This document shows positions 48,756-61,092 of a stretch of 64,000 nucleotides of DNA, piece after piece; the stretch's first letter is position 1; each line of letters starts with the position of its first letter. A model generated the notes under the pieces. It saw only the letters and a list, made by a program, of their open reading frames with translations, did no database searches and had not been told where the DNA came from. Made by a program: the position numbers and the translations under genes. Origin of the DNA: Xestospongia muta (lineage: Eukaryota > Porifera > Demospongiae > Haplosclerida > Petrosiidae); contig OY848918.1 in the NCBI GenBank assembly GCA_963693285.1, forward strand, positions 3,973,876-4,037,875, read 5' to 3'.

Positions 48756-50000
48756 TTAATATTTTATCACACCATATGCAGCACATGTGGTCATCTTTAG
48801 TTCAATAGTAGGTAGTGTATTAGTCATCATATCAACATTCTGATATTGAGGTATAACTTGATGAGGAACAGTATCTGTTAGTGGATTAACAGGAGATGGT
48901 ACAGTACCTACAATGTATTAACATATTATACTCAAGTGAGATCATTACTCAATGCTATGTACACACACACACACACACACACACACACTGTTATTGGTCA
49001 ATATTATATCATACCATATGCTGCACGTGTGTTCATCTCTAGTTCAGTAGTATGATGGTAATTAGTAATATTCTCATATTGAGGTATACCAGTCATCACT
49101 TGATGTTGTACAGTATCTAGTAGTAACTTATATAAGAGAGTGTGTATATAAAATGTAGTTAACTGTACCTTGTCTCAGTGACTTAGTTCTTCTTATCCTA
49201 TATATCATTATAAGTACTAGTACAGTACATACCAGTATTAGAACTGACACACCCACTAGACTACGAGTAATACTACCTACAATATGTAGTGATATATTTA
49301 GTTAACTAGACTAGAAGTTATCATATTAGTATTACCTATTATTAGATCTCTTTGAACACTCCTCACTGTAGTAGTAATAATATGAACTTAATTGTTATAA
49401 TATTAATAATAACTTACTATTATCACAGTCTGTACATAGTGTAGTAGGTGATGGAGATGACAATGTAATAATAACTGCTACACTTGATATAGTAGTTAGT
49501 GTAGGAGTAAGAGGAGGAGATAGTCCAGTGACTAATTGATTAGTCAGTTTTACAACATACTCAGTAGTATATAGTACATTGTTATAGTCCATATCATAAA
49601 ATGTAACGTTATATTTATTGGTATATATTTCTATCACACATTACCAACAGTACTGGTATCTACTGATGTTCTCACTATGGTAATATTACCAGTGTAGTAG
49701 TCTGTTATAAGTGAGTTATATTCAATATAACATCCTTGTGATTGACTACCTTCAAGAAAATAATAAATTAAACAAACCTTGCCAATACTAAAGTTGATGA
49801 CTCATTACTGATGGCAATTTTGTACATCAAATGTAGCTTATGAAAGAATATAAATAAGAAATAAAATAAAGTAATTGTATTAACTTATTAATTAGTTTAA
49901 CTGGTAAAATATTCATTAAAGAATTGTTGTTGTGATATGTTAGACTTAAAGACACAGTCAACTTTTGTCTTCTATTTGCACCAATATTTATATTTCCTTT
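48756..50000 (-). pseudogene. Receptor pseudogene with paired alternative tails
   Basis: In transcript order: part of exon 5 (about 49881-50000, donor GT lost), exon 6 49418-49836 (early stop after the CHQ codons, and a one-base deletion before NKYNVTFYDMD), exon 7 49336-49365, TM 49169-49276, proximal tail 49004-49116 (PQYENI, CAAYGMI), distal tail 48756-48907 (PQYQNV, CAAYGVIKY). The 3' half is undamaged; note YQNV instead of YENV. The 5' end is cut at 50000 and joined to another copy's tail exon. Confidence 0.8.
48957..48988. repeat. (CA)n microsatellite between paired tail exons
   Basis: On the transcript strand this is a GT run, at the same place as that of the gene at 5181. Confidence 0.9.
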
Positions 50001-50003
50001 AAA

Positions 50004-50217
50004 TTCTCATATTGATGTATAAATTGATAAGAGACAGTATCTGTTAATGTATTATCAGAAGATGGTACAGTACGTACAATAGATATTACCATTTACAAAC
50101 TATTCCCACTGTTAGTATCACCTTGTCTCAGTGACTTAGTTCTTTTTATCCAACATATCACTATATGTACTAGTACAGTACATACCAGTATTAGAACTAA
50201 CACACCCACTAGACTAC
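50004..50217 (-). pseudogene. Receptor remnant: TM exon and tail exon start
   Basis: The TM exon 50122-50217 is open (SLVGVLVLILVCTVL). The tail exon (about 50004-50073) has its acceptor changed from tgtag to tgtac and is cut just after PQYE-coding bases, in which a stop occurs (tta tac atc). Confidence 0.7.
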
Positions 50218-50562
50218 CTAGATATTACAGTAATACATTATATAGTATAGATAATAATACTCTATAGCAGTTTTTAATTGCATTCCATAATGACTTAGCA
50301 TGTTGTGTTAAATCAAGTATAGTCAACACTTTTCTTTCTATAATGATTTAATAAAATCTGTTAATAAAATATAACTATATAATTCTATGAGACATATCCT
50401 ACACAATCAGTTTACTTAGGTGACAATGGTACAAAGGAAAGCAATGTGACCTAGCAGTTTATCTGTTCTGTGATATATATTTCTTATGATACACATATTG
50501 TCAACACACATATATATACAAAACGGTAAAGCTTAATTTATAGTTTTGATATTATACTCAAA

Positions 50563-52079
50563 ATGACGAGATCTCCAATGGAAGTCATACTAACTCTCCT
50601 AATTGTGATATTGTGCTCTAATACTAAAGGTAAGGACAGACAGTAGCTGTTCTACTTTCATTTAACGGTTACCTTAGTGATAGGCTTGAACAATGTAGGA
50701 GGCTTAAATGTCATATAGTTATACAAATATGTTTTCAGACTGACCAAAACTTTTTATTTCATTATATAGCTGCTGTTCAGTTCATATTTATTCCATCTCC
50801 TAACATTGAAGTCTATCAACTAGCACATTACCAATGTTCAGTGGATCATACTGGCGTGACTGTTACTTGGCTTGTTAATGGAACAGCTTCTAAGGACAAT
50901 AATATTATCAAACTTGGTATTGTTACAAGTGGAGCAGGATCATCTAACTCCAGTCTTACCATACCTGGATATCCTCAATATAACAATACAGTAGTGAGAT
51001 GTAATGCATTTAAATTTTTGGGTAATAATATGACTTACTTTAACTTCAATGAATCTATTCTGAGAATACAAGGTAACACACTCTCTGATATATGTCGTTA
51101 TATCTCCTCTCATTAGGTGAACTAGCTGCTGTCAGTAACTTGATATGTCATGTACAAAGTCAGTATATAAACTGTTCCTGGTCTCCTCCCTTCTCTCTGG
51201 TATCTATACCTGGTTATATCGTCAATGTTACTTATGGAGGAGAACTGGTTACAAAGTACACTACATCTTCTACAACATGGCAGTACATCTACTGCCCCAA
51301 TCAATTTGGTACATATATGATTAGTCTAGCTGGTAATAACTCAGCTGGAGAAGGAGAGATAAGTACTACATCACTACGTTTACCAGGAGGTAAACTTTTC
51401 TTGTCAAACTGATTGAATATCTTATAATCACAGATATCATCATTTGCCACTTGGTAGTTAAAAGATTACCAGATGCCACATATAATTTCAGCTATATTGT
51501 AGAGGTACATTATCTCTCATAGTTTATTTATGGAATTCTATTTTCTTTAGACTAGGTATCCTTTATTATCATCATCTATATCTATACATATAACAAACAG
51601 TGCTGGAATTACATCAGTTTTTGATGGAAATGTCAATGTTGATGGAAATAAGCTTACAGGAAACGTACATATTAAAATGACAAGAAGACAGAAGTGGAAT
51701 GTTGTTTTGATGCTAGGAGATAACTGTAAAGGAAGGACAAAAACATTCAGTAAGTTCATTTGATTATGTATTTCAAGATTTTTATAAATTTCCATTAGCT
51801 ACATTTAATGTACAAAGTGGCAGTGTAACAGTCAAGAACTCTAACACTGGAGAAGTTTGTTTCACTTGTCACTTTGTTGAAGGTGGTCAGGGAAAAGGAT
51901 GTTATATTGAATATAACTCACTTATAACAGACTACTACAGTGGTAATATTATCATAGTGAGAACATCAGTAGATACCAGTACTGCTAGTAAATGTGTGAC
52001 AGGAATATACACCAGTAACTATAATGTGACATTTTATGATATGGATTATAACAATGTGCCATATACTATAAATAAATAA
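50563..52079 (+). CDS. Secreted Ig-FN3 receptor ectodomain without TM or tail
   Basis: Exons: 50563-50629, 50770-51072, 51117-51389, 51434-51504, 51551-51749, 51799-52079. All are in phase, giving 397 aa. The signal peptide is a distinct type (PMEVILTLLIVILCS). Ig about 23-123 (YQCSVDHTGVTVTWLVNG), FN3 124-214 (YINCSWSPPFS), membrane-proximal domain from 238 (CFTCHFVEG, GCYIEY, CVTGIYTSNYNVTFYDMD). In the last exon NNVPYT is followed by INK and TAA, because the normal exon is cut at about 52064. AATAAA overlaps the stop. The lost end of the exon reappears at 52684 beyond an inverted piece of another receptor. So the gene was membrane-bound and was cut by an insertion; it may now be secreted. 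Confidence 0.82.
52071..52076 (+). terminator. Candidate poly(A) signal overlapping the stop
   Basis: AATAAA within the last codons of the secreted receptor (aat aaa taa). If used, processing would fall 10-30 bases downstream. Confidence 0.35.
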
Positions 52080-52299
52080 TAAACACGTTTTATGAAGTAA
52101 AGTGTAATAGTTTGGACAATATCTTGTTCATTATGTTATGTAATTATACTAATTCTTTTAAATATTATGCATTTCATTAAGTTGTTATATATATAGTTGT
52201 TGCTATTTCTGTTGTTGTTATTAGCAATATTGAGTAACATTATTATATCATACATATAGAAAAGAGTTCTCTGTGAAACTCACCCAAACAATTCTTGTA

Positions 52300-52640
52300 T
52301 ATAGTTACTCAAAGATTTGTTGGTTCCAATCCAGCAATAGTAATATTAGTAGATGATATTGAACAGTCATCTGATAATCGACCCTCCTCTTCAATATCAT
52401 ATACATACATATTATATATACCACTAGGTATATCATATGTACATCCAATCACTGTACTACTACATACTGGAGAACACATCAATGATATGTTAGTACTGTA
52501 GGTAGAGGAGGTTAATGAAATAAGACAACCTTTAACAATAGCTCCTCTTATAAAATGACAGCTGTAACATGTTCTACCAATATTAATTAGGTCATTATAT
52601 AGGGTAGCTTCAATAATATCATATGTACTTCAAGCTTCCA
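52300..52640 (-). pseudogene. Inverted receptor exon 6 fragment
   Basis: It reads ATLYNDL, CYSCHFIRG, GCTYDIPSGIYNMYVYD, STNITIAGLEPT on the minus strand, the 54524/59000 type. It lies inside the disrupted last exon of the plus-strand gene at 50563. Confidence 0.8.
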
Positions 52641-52683
52641 TATCACGTACACTTTCATCAACTAATGTCACATCCATCACCTA

Positions 52684-52705
52684 TTACAGACTGGGATAAT
52701 AGTAA
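52684..52705 (+). pseudogene. Displaced end of exon 6 of the gene at 50563
   Basis: The bases cagactgggataatagtaag match the last codons (TDxDN) and donor of exon 6 as found at 6765-6784, resuming the plus-strand gene after the inverted insertion. Confidence 0.55.
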
Positions 52706-54523
52706 GTTATTATCAATATTATCATAATATATACTATTGGTTATTGAGTAACACTGTATCTATCGCACTTATAGAAAAGAGAAGCTGTCTCTTCTTCATC
52801 TAATGAGAACACTAATAATGAATGTACATGTTATGTACATTTGAGTGAATGTTTATCATTGTTATCTCATTATATATAATAACAAGTTATTTTTATTTTT
52901 TTATATAATGTAATTGTTGACAAAGCTGCTTTTTAATGTGTTGGGTAATCTATTTAAATGCTGCATATTTCATTCAATACTCCCTTACACACAAGATATT
53001 TATAATAGTTCAATATATAACATATAATGCAACATTGGTCTTCATATTATGAAAGTACACTTTCTGATGAGATATGGCATGCTTAACAACATATAATTTT
53101 TTTATTTACGCTAATACTCAATGTGTTATGACCAAATTGAAGTGTCTTTTTGTAAATAAACACCTACTTTGCATATAAATCTACCTATGTATTCTACACT
53201 ACCTACTTATGGTGACATCACAAGTCATATATCATTATCTGACAGTCAGTACTCTACTTTGTCTAATAAAACAAGTGATAAATTAACTATTAAGAAGACA
53301 ACTGGTCAGTAAACTTTACTATATAGTAGATATTATATTTGTTATATTAGAGAGGTCTCTTTATAATGAAATAACTACCTACATATGAAATTGTCAACCA
53401 TGCAATTATATGTGCTATGTTGTGCTTTAAGTAGATGACCATACAACACAATCATACCACTCTTCCTAGCATATAATAATAAATGAATGTAATTCATTAG
53501 CTGTTAGTGCTTACTTGAACTGTTAATGTATGACACATAATCACTCCCACATAATTTAATGTGTATAATCACTCCATATAAATTAATGTGTATAATCACT
53601 CTCATATAAATTAATGTGTATAATCACTCCCATATAAATTAATGTGTATAATCAATCTCATATAAATTAATGTGTATAGTCTTCCATAAGTTAATGTGGA
53701 AACTCAACTCAGTTACAAGCACCTAATAATACCCTGTGATAACAATGTATAGAACTTAAACACTCATCTACTAACTATGGTATTCCAGAAACTGTTATAC
53801 TACATTATTAGTTCATTTCCTGGAAGTACCAATGCCACAAACAAATTAGGAAAATAAAGGTTTCTTTGTTACAAAATCACTACTTATAAATAAATTTACT
53901 AACCAATTATACTAAATGAATATACCAATTTTATATAAAATGTATTGTGCTTTAAAATAAGATTATAAATGACAGCTAATAAATCATCACACTTTTCTTA
54001 TCATATCAAATTAATTAACTTCATTAGTTATTAGTACTGAAATATATTGTTACTGTATGTCATACACTACTAATGCCTCAGCATAAACAATATCTAATAT
54101 TATGTATGCACTATTTTATTGCACTATATATATATATATATATTCATCTGCAGTGAATGAAACTGACCTTGATGACCTCTATAACTACAATACAATGTAA
54201 TTAATTGACTGCTTATTATTATTGTTAGTGATTTTGTTGACCAATTAGAAGTACAGCTGCTCAGTGACTGTATTTACCAGTATATGTGTTAGTATGTGTA
54301 TTATTTATATGTCCCCTTTATATTATATATAATTATGTTATATTGATAGTGCTATATTAAAATGGAAACAGTTTACTTGACCAACTAGAATTATCATGTT
54401 TTATACTAAATGATTGTAGCATGTGTTATGTTTAAATAATATAATATTATATGACATAGTCCTTTTTTGCTTTCACATGTCATGGATGTCAATGTTGACA
54501 CAGTAATAATATCTCAGTACCAA
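52706..54523. other. Region without a confident gene; minisatellite and older array unit
   Basis: 53160-53312(+) holds a short frame with tyrosine motifs (see findings). 53537-53698 is a minisatellite. From about 53720 to 54523 the sequence matches 58255-58990 and 62740-63478, the noncoding end of the tandem unit, at greater divergence. Confidence 0.5.
53537..53698. repeat. Minisatellite, about 30-bp unit, five copies
   Basis: The unit ataatcactc(c/t)catataaattaatgtgt repeats with small changes. Noncoding. Confidence 0.9.
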
Positions 54524-56605
54524 TCAATATTTTATCACACCATATGCTGCACATGCGTTCATCTCTAGTTCAGTAGTAGGTAGTGTATTAGTGATCATAT
54601 CAACATTCTCATATTGAGGTATAATGATAGCATCTGTTAGTGGATTAATAAGAGATGGTACAGTACCTACAATGGATAATACCATTTACAAACTATTCCC
54701 ACTGTTAAAATTACCTTTTCTCAGTGACTTAGTTCTTCTTATCCAACATATAACTATATGTATTAGTACAGTACAAACCAGTATTAGAACTGACACACTC
54801 ACTAGACTACCTATAGAGAGTAATCTGACAATTACTTGAGTTCACATAAGTAAATAAATTATTCATCTTTCAAATTCATTTTAATTTTTATAACAAAGAT
54901 TTTATTATTGTTTCAAAATGTCTAGTAGAATAATTCATTACCTCCTAATGCAGCTGTCATTACACTACTTGTGTCTTCACAAACCTGTATATCTATAAAA
55001 CATATCATGTCACCAAGAAATAAAATATGATATAAAAACCAAATAGTGTTAGTTCTCACCTAAACAAGTACTAGTAGTAACTGTTACTTGAAGACAGGAT
55101 ACAAAGGACACTGGAGGGGATGGTTCCAATCCAGTAATAGTGATATTAGTAGATGATATTGCCCAGTCATTTGATAATCTACCCTCCTCTTCAATATCAT
55201 ATACATACATATTATATATACCAGTAGGTATATCATATGTACATCCAATTACTGTACTAATACATACTGGAGAACACATCAATGATATGTTAGTACTGTA
55301 GGTAGAGGAGGTTAAGGAAATAAGACAACCTTTAACAATAGCTCCTCTTATAAAATGACAGCTGTAACATATTCTATCAATATTACTTAGGTCATTATAT
55401 AGGATAGCTTCAGTAATATCATATGTACCTAATAAATGAGAAAATATTTGTGAGTCATTTATAATCTACTTACTTAGTACAGTTGATTCTGTTACATCAA
55501 TAACAGCTCCACTAAGTAATGATAAACTCATTTTTGTCTTCCATATTTTATTCTCAGTTATATTTACAATATAAATGGTAACAACAATAATTCCTTCATC
55601 AGTTAGAATTATTGGATTATTTAGAAATATAGAAGAATTATCTTCATTGTATATAACAACATTTAGTTGAGCTGACTCCACTGTGTGTGGACATTGTTGA
55701 AGTTCCTAATATCACAAACATTAGGTATCTAGAGATATCATTATGTAACTTACCAAATCATATATTGTTATATTTAGTATCCAACTATTAACTGATCTGA
55801 TAAAGGTAGTAGTTAAATTACTTATATTAACTAAACTCAAAGTAATAAATTATACATTAGTAACCATAGTAATATTACCTTCTGGTACATGTAGTGATGT
55901 AGTAGTTATCTCTCCTTCTCCAGCTAAGTTATTACCAGCTACACTAATTGTATATGTACCAAATTGACTGGGACAGTACTGCCATGTTGTAGAAGATGTA
56001 GTGTTCTGTGTAACTAGTTCTTCTCCATAAGTAACATTGATAATATAACCAGGTATGGATACCAGAGAGAAGGGAGGAGACCAGGAACAGTTTATATACT
56101 GACTTTGTACATAACATATCAAGAAGTTGACAGTAGCTAGTTCACCTAATGAGAGGAAATATAATGACATATATCAGAGAGTGTGTTACCTTGTATTCTC
56201 AGAGTAGATTTACTGAAGTTGTAATAATTATTGCCATCTACAGTTCCAAAAGCATTACATGTCACTACTGTATTGTTATATTGAGGATATCCAGGTATGG
56301 TAAGACTGGAGTTAGGTGATCCTGCTCCAATTGTAACAATACCAAGTTGGATAATATCATTGTTGGTAGAACCTGTTTCATTAACAAGCCAAGTAACAGT
56401 CACACCAGTATGGTCCACTGAACATTGGTAATGTGCTGGTTGATAAACTCCAATGTTAGGAGATGGAGTAAATATGAACTGAACAGCTATATAATAAAAC
56501 TAAATAAAATAGTACATTAATTATTAATATAATCATACCTGTACATTTTAATATAATAGATACTAACAATATCAGTAGTAGCCATGTTGTCTTCACTAGA
56601 TCCAT
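54524..56605 (-). CDS. Ig-FN3 transmembrane receptor, array unit 1
   Basis: Exons in transcript order: 56539-56605, 56190-56486, 55879-56145, 55754-55830, 55474-55705, 55060-55428, 54942-54992, 54715-54810, 54524-54666. All are in phase, giving 532 aa. Signal MDLVKTTWLL, Ig (YQCSVDHTGVTVTWLVNE), FN3 (YINCSWSPPFS), membrane-proximal domain (YSCHFIRG, GCTYDIPTGIYNMYVYD), juxtamembrane QVCEDTSSVMTAALG, TM (SVSVLILVCTVLIHIVIC), WIRRTK. The tail is 3 codons shorter than usual because of an in-frame deletion before IPQYENV, and it ends CAAYGVIKY. The 45-base intron at 55429-55473 contains a stop, so it must be spliced. No lesion seen. Confidence 0.88.
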
Positions 56606-57359
56606 ACTGAGTTTGTCTTAGTTATGACAACAATATATATTGAAACTTGGCAAAAGGCTTTATGTCCTCTATGTTAGAGTTATCTGACTTAGTGATATCC
56701 TGTCTTCTTATTATCTGATTTTGTTGTTTCAGCGACTAAGTTATGATGATTTTAACATTACCATTAGTTGCCATATAAATTATTGTAAAAATTTAAATTG
56801 TAGATTACTATGGAATTCAAACTTCTTGTGAATTATTTACTGTATAATTTGTTTGTTTGTATTAGCACAAGATACCACAGCAAGTAATAGACATGTACTC
56901 TAAATTCTATAGTAAACTATTGATGTAAGTTACAGAGTGATCATTAAAATAACTGTTTAAAATTGATGTTATTATGTCAAAATTAGTGTTTTTATTATAT
57001 TTGATATTAACAAAATTATAATGATATATATTAGATAATGTATTATATCTCAAAGTACTACCAGTTATTTGTACATGATTATACAATTGTAAATCTCTAT
57101 TAAGGTGCTACTATTGCGATTACTGAAAAAATTATTTGCAGTATATTTAAAATTGATTGTCTTCAACGATCAATGTAACCAATTAGATTTTGTTTATATT
57201 ATAGCGAAATAAATTTTTTGATTAAGTCTTAATATTAACAACAATTAATTTTAATAACTATTATAGTTGGTAAACTATATCAATTTAGTATTATAACAAA
57301 CACATTATATTATGCTGTAGTAGTTCCACTGATATAGTTACTTCTATCTCTCTCCACAG
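56606..57359. other. Array spacer, no gene recognised
   Basis: Conserved with 61093-61833. It includes the receptor's 5' flank. No domain or spliced frame is found. Confidence 0.5.
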
Positions 57360-57762
57360 ACTCTAGTACTTTAATTAAATTTGCTGGTGACAGTCATACT
57401 GATACAGCACAAAACCTACAAGAAAAGAAAATACAGAAGAAAAGAAATTAGTAAAATCTACTATTTCACATGGTAAGAGGATAAATTGCTTTATGTTACC
57501 ATGAGTACTTTCCATAGATAATAATAATTCAATGCAGCTGTTTCTATCTAGTAAGAAGGTATTATTTCTTCTCTCTTGGTGTCAAGAGAGAGGACATATA
57601 GATCTCCCTCCATTGATCCCTTTTATACAGCTGTTACAACAAGAAGGTAGACTACTCTTAGTTCTTCTTATATATTATAATGTTACCTCCATCCCTCACT
57701 GTGTTATAGACTTAGTAGTAGGTGAACTAAGTAACAGACTTCCAGCTGCTATGAGAGGATAG
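57360..57762 (+). CDS. Unrecognised two-exon reading frame (3' end of a gene), array unit 1
   Basis: 57360-57450 (after an acceptor, ccacag) and 57552-57762 (after ctatctag) join in phase 2, giving about 101 codons to a stop. The first part is charged (KFAGDSHTDTA, QEKKIQKKRN). The second reads LLSWCQERGHIDLPPLIPFI, LLQQEGRLLLVLL, GELSNRLPAAMRG, a composition typical of a folded protein. No first exon is visible. I do not recognise the family. It is duplicated at 61834-62235, where the donor of the first exon has GT changed to AT. It could be a captured 3' end of a host gene. Confidence 0.4.
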
Positions 57763-57918
57763 AATCATTTAAAATGTTACAAACTATTAATTAAAGAATT
57801 AAATTGAAACAATCAAGACCTACTTAAGTTAATTTATACAACAAATTATATAATAATTATATATGATTAATTTATTAAATATTATAATAAGTTGTTCTTG
57901 TTATTGCTATAGCAACCA

Positions 57919-58061
57919 TTATCTATGATATTTCCATTTATGATTCACAGTTCCATATGTTGGACACTGTTCTATTTCTAAGTATTCAGGTATCGGAGGA
58001 GGTTCCTCATCGTTAATAGCTATTGTATTGACAACTTCTATCCTCATTAGAGTAGTACCAC
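57919..58061 (-). CDS. Class III receptor tail exon (orphan), array unit 1
   Basis: It has an acceptor (cttacag), phase 1 like all other tail exons, and 47 codons plus a stop. It starts GTTLMRIEVVN and continues NDEEPPPIPEYLEIEQCPTY and GTVNHKWKYHR. There are two tyrosine sites: EYLEI, and CPTYGTV, which resembles the CAAYGVI end of other receptor tails. No matching TM exon is recognised between here and 58999. It may belong to a receptor whose upstream exons have decayed, or to a gene I cannot model. The identical class is at 62392-62534. Confidence 0.55.
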
Positions 58062-58999
58062 CTGTAAGTAGTAACTGACACACCCATTTTTTATTGATTA
58101 ATTAGTTATCTTTATGACATAATGAGATATAATATATGTAGATCAGTACTAGAGACAGTGGTAGTGAAACAAAAGGAAAACAAAAACATACCCACCAACT
58201 ACAGTTGATTAGCATTGTTCTCTTAATTTATGGACTTATAATATATTAGAGATATCTAGAACTTAAGTACTCATCTACAAACTACGGCCAGAAACTGTGA
58301 TAGTGCACTATTTGTTCACTTCCTGGAAGTACTAATACCACACACAATCAAGTAAACAATTAAAGAGATCTCTTTGTAACAAAATCATTGTCTATAAATG
58401 AGTTTGTCAACCAATTATACTAAATGAATATACAAATTTTATATAAATATTGTATTATGCTTTAAAATAAGATTATAGAAAGACAAAACAGCAGATAAAT
58501 CATCACATTTCTCTTATCATTATCAATTATATTAATTTCATTGATTGTTAGTGCAGATATGTACTGTTACTATATGACATATAGTACTGACATCTCAGGA
58601 TAAACAGTAACTAATAATTTTTGTGTATGTGTTATTTTATCACACCATATGTATACATCTCTAGTGCAGTGAATGAAACTGACCTGATGACCAACTATAA
58701 CTCAATTGTTGATAGAACACAAATAATTGACTGTTTATTATTATTAATTGATTGCTTATTATTATTGTTAGTGATTTTGTTGACCAATTAGAAGTACAGC
58801 TGCTCAGTGACTGTATTTATATGTTTTAGTATGTGTATTATTTATATGTCCCCTTTATATTATATATAATTATGTTATATTGTCAGTATTATATTAAAAT
58901 GGAAACAGTTTAGCTGACCAACTAAAATTATCATGTAAGGATTAGAACATGTTTTATGTTTTAGGAATATGATTGCAGATAACTATGTATAATATTCAA
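58062..58999. other. Array spacer, no gene recognised
   Basis: Conserved with 62535-63478 and, more distantly, from 58255 on with 53720-54523. A hydrophobic minus-strand frame near 58120-58220 is noted but lacks a credible donor. Confidence 0.5.
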
Positions 59000-61092
59000 T
59001 TAATATTTTATCACACCGTATGCATCACATGTGTTCATCTCTAGTTCAGTAGTAGGTAATGTATTAGTGATCATATCAACATCCTCATATTGAGGTATAA
59101 CTTGATGAGGGACAGTATCTGTTAGTGGATTAACAGGAGATAGTACAGTACCTACAATGGATAATACCATTTAAAAACTATTCCCACTATTAGAATTACC
59201 TTGTCTTAGTGACTTAGTTCTTCTTATCCAACATATCACTATATGTACTAGTACAGTACAAATCAGTATTACAACTGACACACTCACTAGACTACCTATA
59301 GAGAGTAAATCTGACAATTACTTGAGTTCACATAAGTAAATAAATTATTCATCTTTCAAATTCATTTTAATTTTTATAACAGATTTTGTTATTATTTCAA
59401 AATGTCTAGTAGAAAAATTCATTACCTCCTAATGCAGCTGTCATTACACTACTTGTGTCTTCACAAACCTGTATATCTATAAAACATATCATGTCAACAA
59501 GAAATAAAATATGATATAATAAAAACCAAATAGTGTTAGTTCTCACCTAAACAAGTACTAGTAGTAACTGTTACTTGAAGACAAGATACAAAGGACACTG
59601 GAGGGGATGGTTCCAATCCAGTAATAGTGATATTAGTAGATGATATTGCCCAGTCATTTGATAATCTACCCTCCTCTTCAATATCATATACATACATATT
59701 ATATATACCACTAGGTATATCATATGTACATCCAATTACTGTACTACTACATACTGGAGAACACATCAATGATAAGTTAGTACTGTAGGTAGAGGAGGTT
59801 AATGAAATAAGACAACCTTTAACAATAGCTCTTCTTATAAAATGACAGCTGTAACATGTTCTACCAATATTACTTAGGTCATTATATAGGGTAGCTTCAG
59901 TAATATCATATGTACCTAATGAATGAGAAAATATTTGTAAATCATTTATAATATACTTACTTAGTACAGTTGATTCTGTTACATCAATAACAGCTCCACT
60001 TGGTAATGATAAACTCATTCTTGTCTTCCATATTTTATTCTCAGTTATATTTACAATATAGATGGTAACAACAATAACTCCTTCATCAGTTATAATTATT
60101 GGATTATTTAGAAATATAGAAGAATTATCTTCATTGTATATAACAAAATTTAGTTGAGCTGACTCTATTGTGTGTGGACATTGTTGAAGTTCCTAATATC
60201 ACAAACATGAGGTATCTAGAGATATCATAATGTAACTTACCAAATCATATATTGTTATATTTAGTATCCAACTACTAACTGATCTGATAAAGTTAGCTGT
60301 TAAATTACTTATATTAACTAAAGTCGAAGTAATAAATTATACATTAGTAACCATAGTGATAATACCTTCTGGTACATGTAGTGATGTAGTAGTTATCTCT
60401 CCTTCTTCAGCTGAGTTATTACCAGCTACACTAATTGTATATGTACCAAATTGACTGGGACAGTACTGCCATGTTGTAGAAGATGTAGTGTTCTGTGTAA
60501 CTAGTTCTCCTCCATAAGTAACATTGATGATATAACCAGGTATGGATACCAAAGAGAAGGGAGGAGACCAGGAACAGTTTATATACTGACTTTGTACATG
60601 ACATGTCAAGTTGTTGACAGCAGCTAGTTCACCTAATGAGAGTAAATACAACGACATATATCAGAGAGTGTGTTACCTTGTATTCTCAGAGTAGCATTAT
60701 CAAAGTTATTATAGAGACTACCGTCAACAAATCCTGCAGCAAAACATTTCACTACTGTATTGTTATATTGAGGATATCCAGGTATAGTCAAATTAGACTT
60801 TTGTGGTCCTGCTCCATTTGTAACAATACCAAGTTGTGTAATATTATCATTATCAGAAGTTATTCCATTAATAAGCCAATTAACAGTCACACCGGTATGA
60901 TCCACAGAACATTGGTAATGTGCTAGTTGATAAACTTCAATGTTAGGAGATGGAGTAAATATGAACTGAACAGCTATATAATAAAACTAAATAAAATAGT
61001 ACATTAGTTATTAATATAATCATACCTGTACATTTTAATATAATAGATACTAACAATATCAGTAGTAGCCATGTTGTCTTCACTAGATCCAT
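59000..61092 (-). CDS. Ig-FN3 transmembrane receptor, array unit 2
   Basis: Exons in transcript order: 61026-61092, 60677-60973, 60366-60632, 60241-60317, 59961-60192, 59547-59915, 59426-59476, 59200-59295, 59000-59151. All are in phase, giving 535 aa. It is a close paralogue of the gene at 56605. It differs most in the Ig exon (NWLINGITSDNDNITQ versus TWLVNETGSTNNDIIQ; VKCFAAGFVDG versus VTCNAFGTVDG), while the membrane-proximal exons are almost unchanged. The tail is full length (VPHQVIPQYENV, CDAYGVIKY). It has the same 5' flank as unit 1, so co-regulation is likely. No lesion seen. Confidence 0.88.

Noticed and set aside
53537..53698. Possible CRISPR-like array
   Set aside because: Contiguous 30-bp units without spacers in a eukaryotic setting: a minisatellite.
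58120..58220. Hydrophobic minus-strand frame (CFCFPFVSLPLSLVLIYI) as TM exon for the class III tail
   Set aside because: No credible donor in phase 1 before the tail exon at 58061 and no acceptor at its start.
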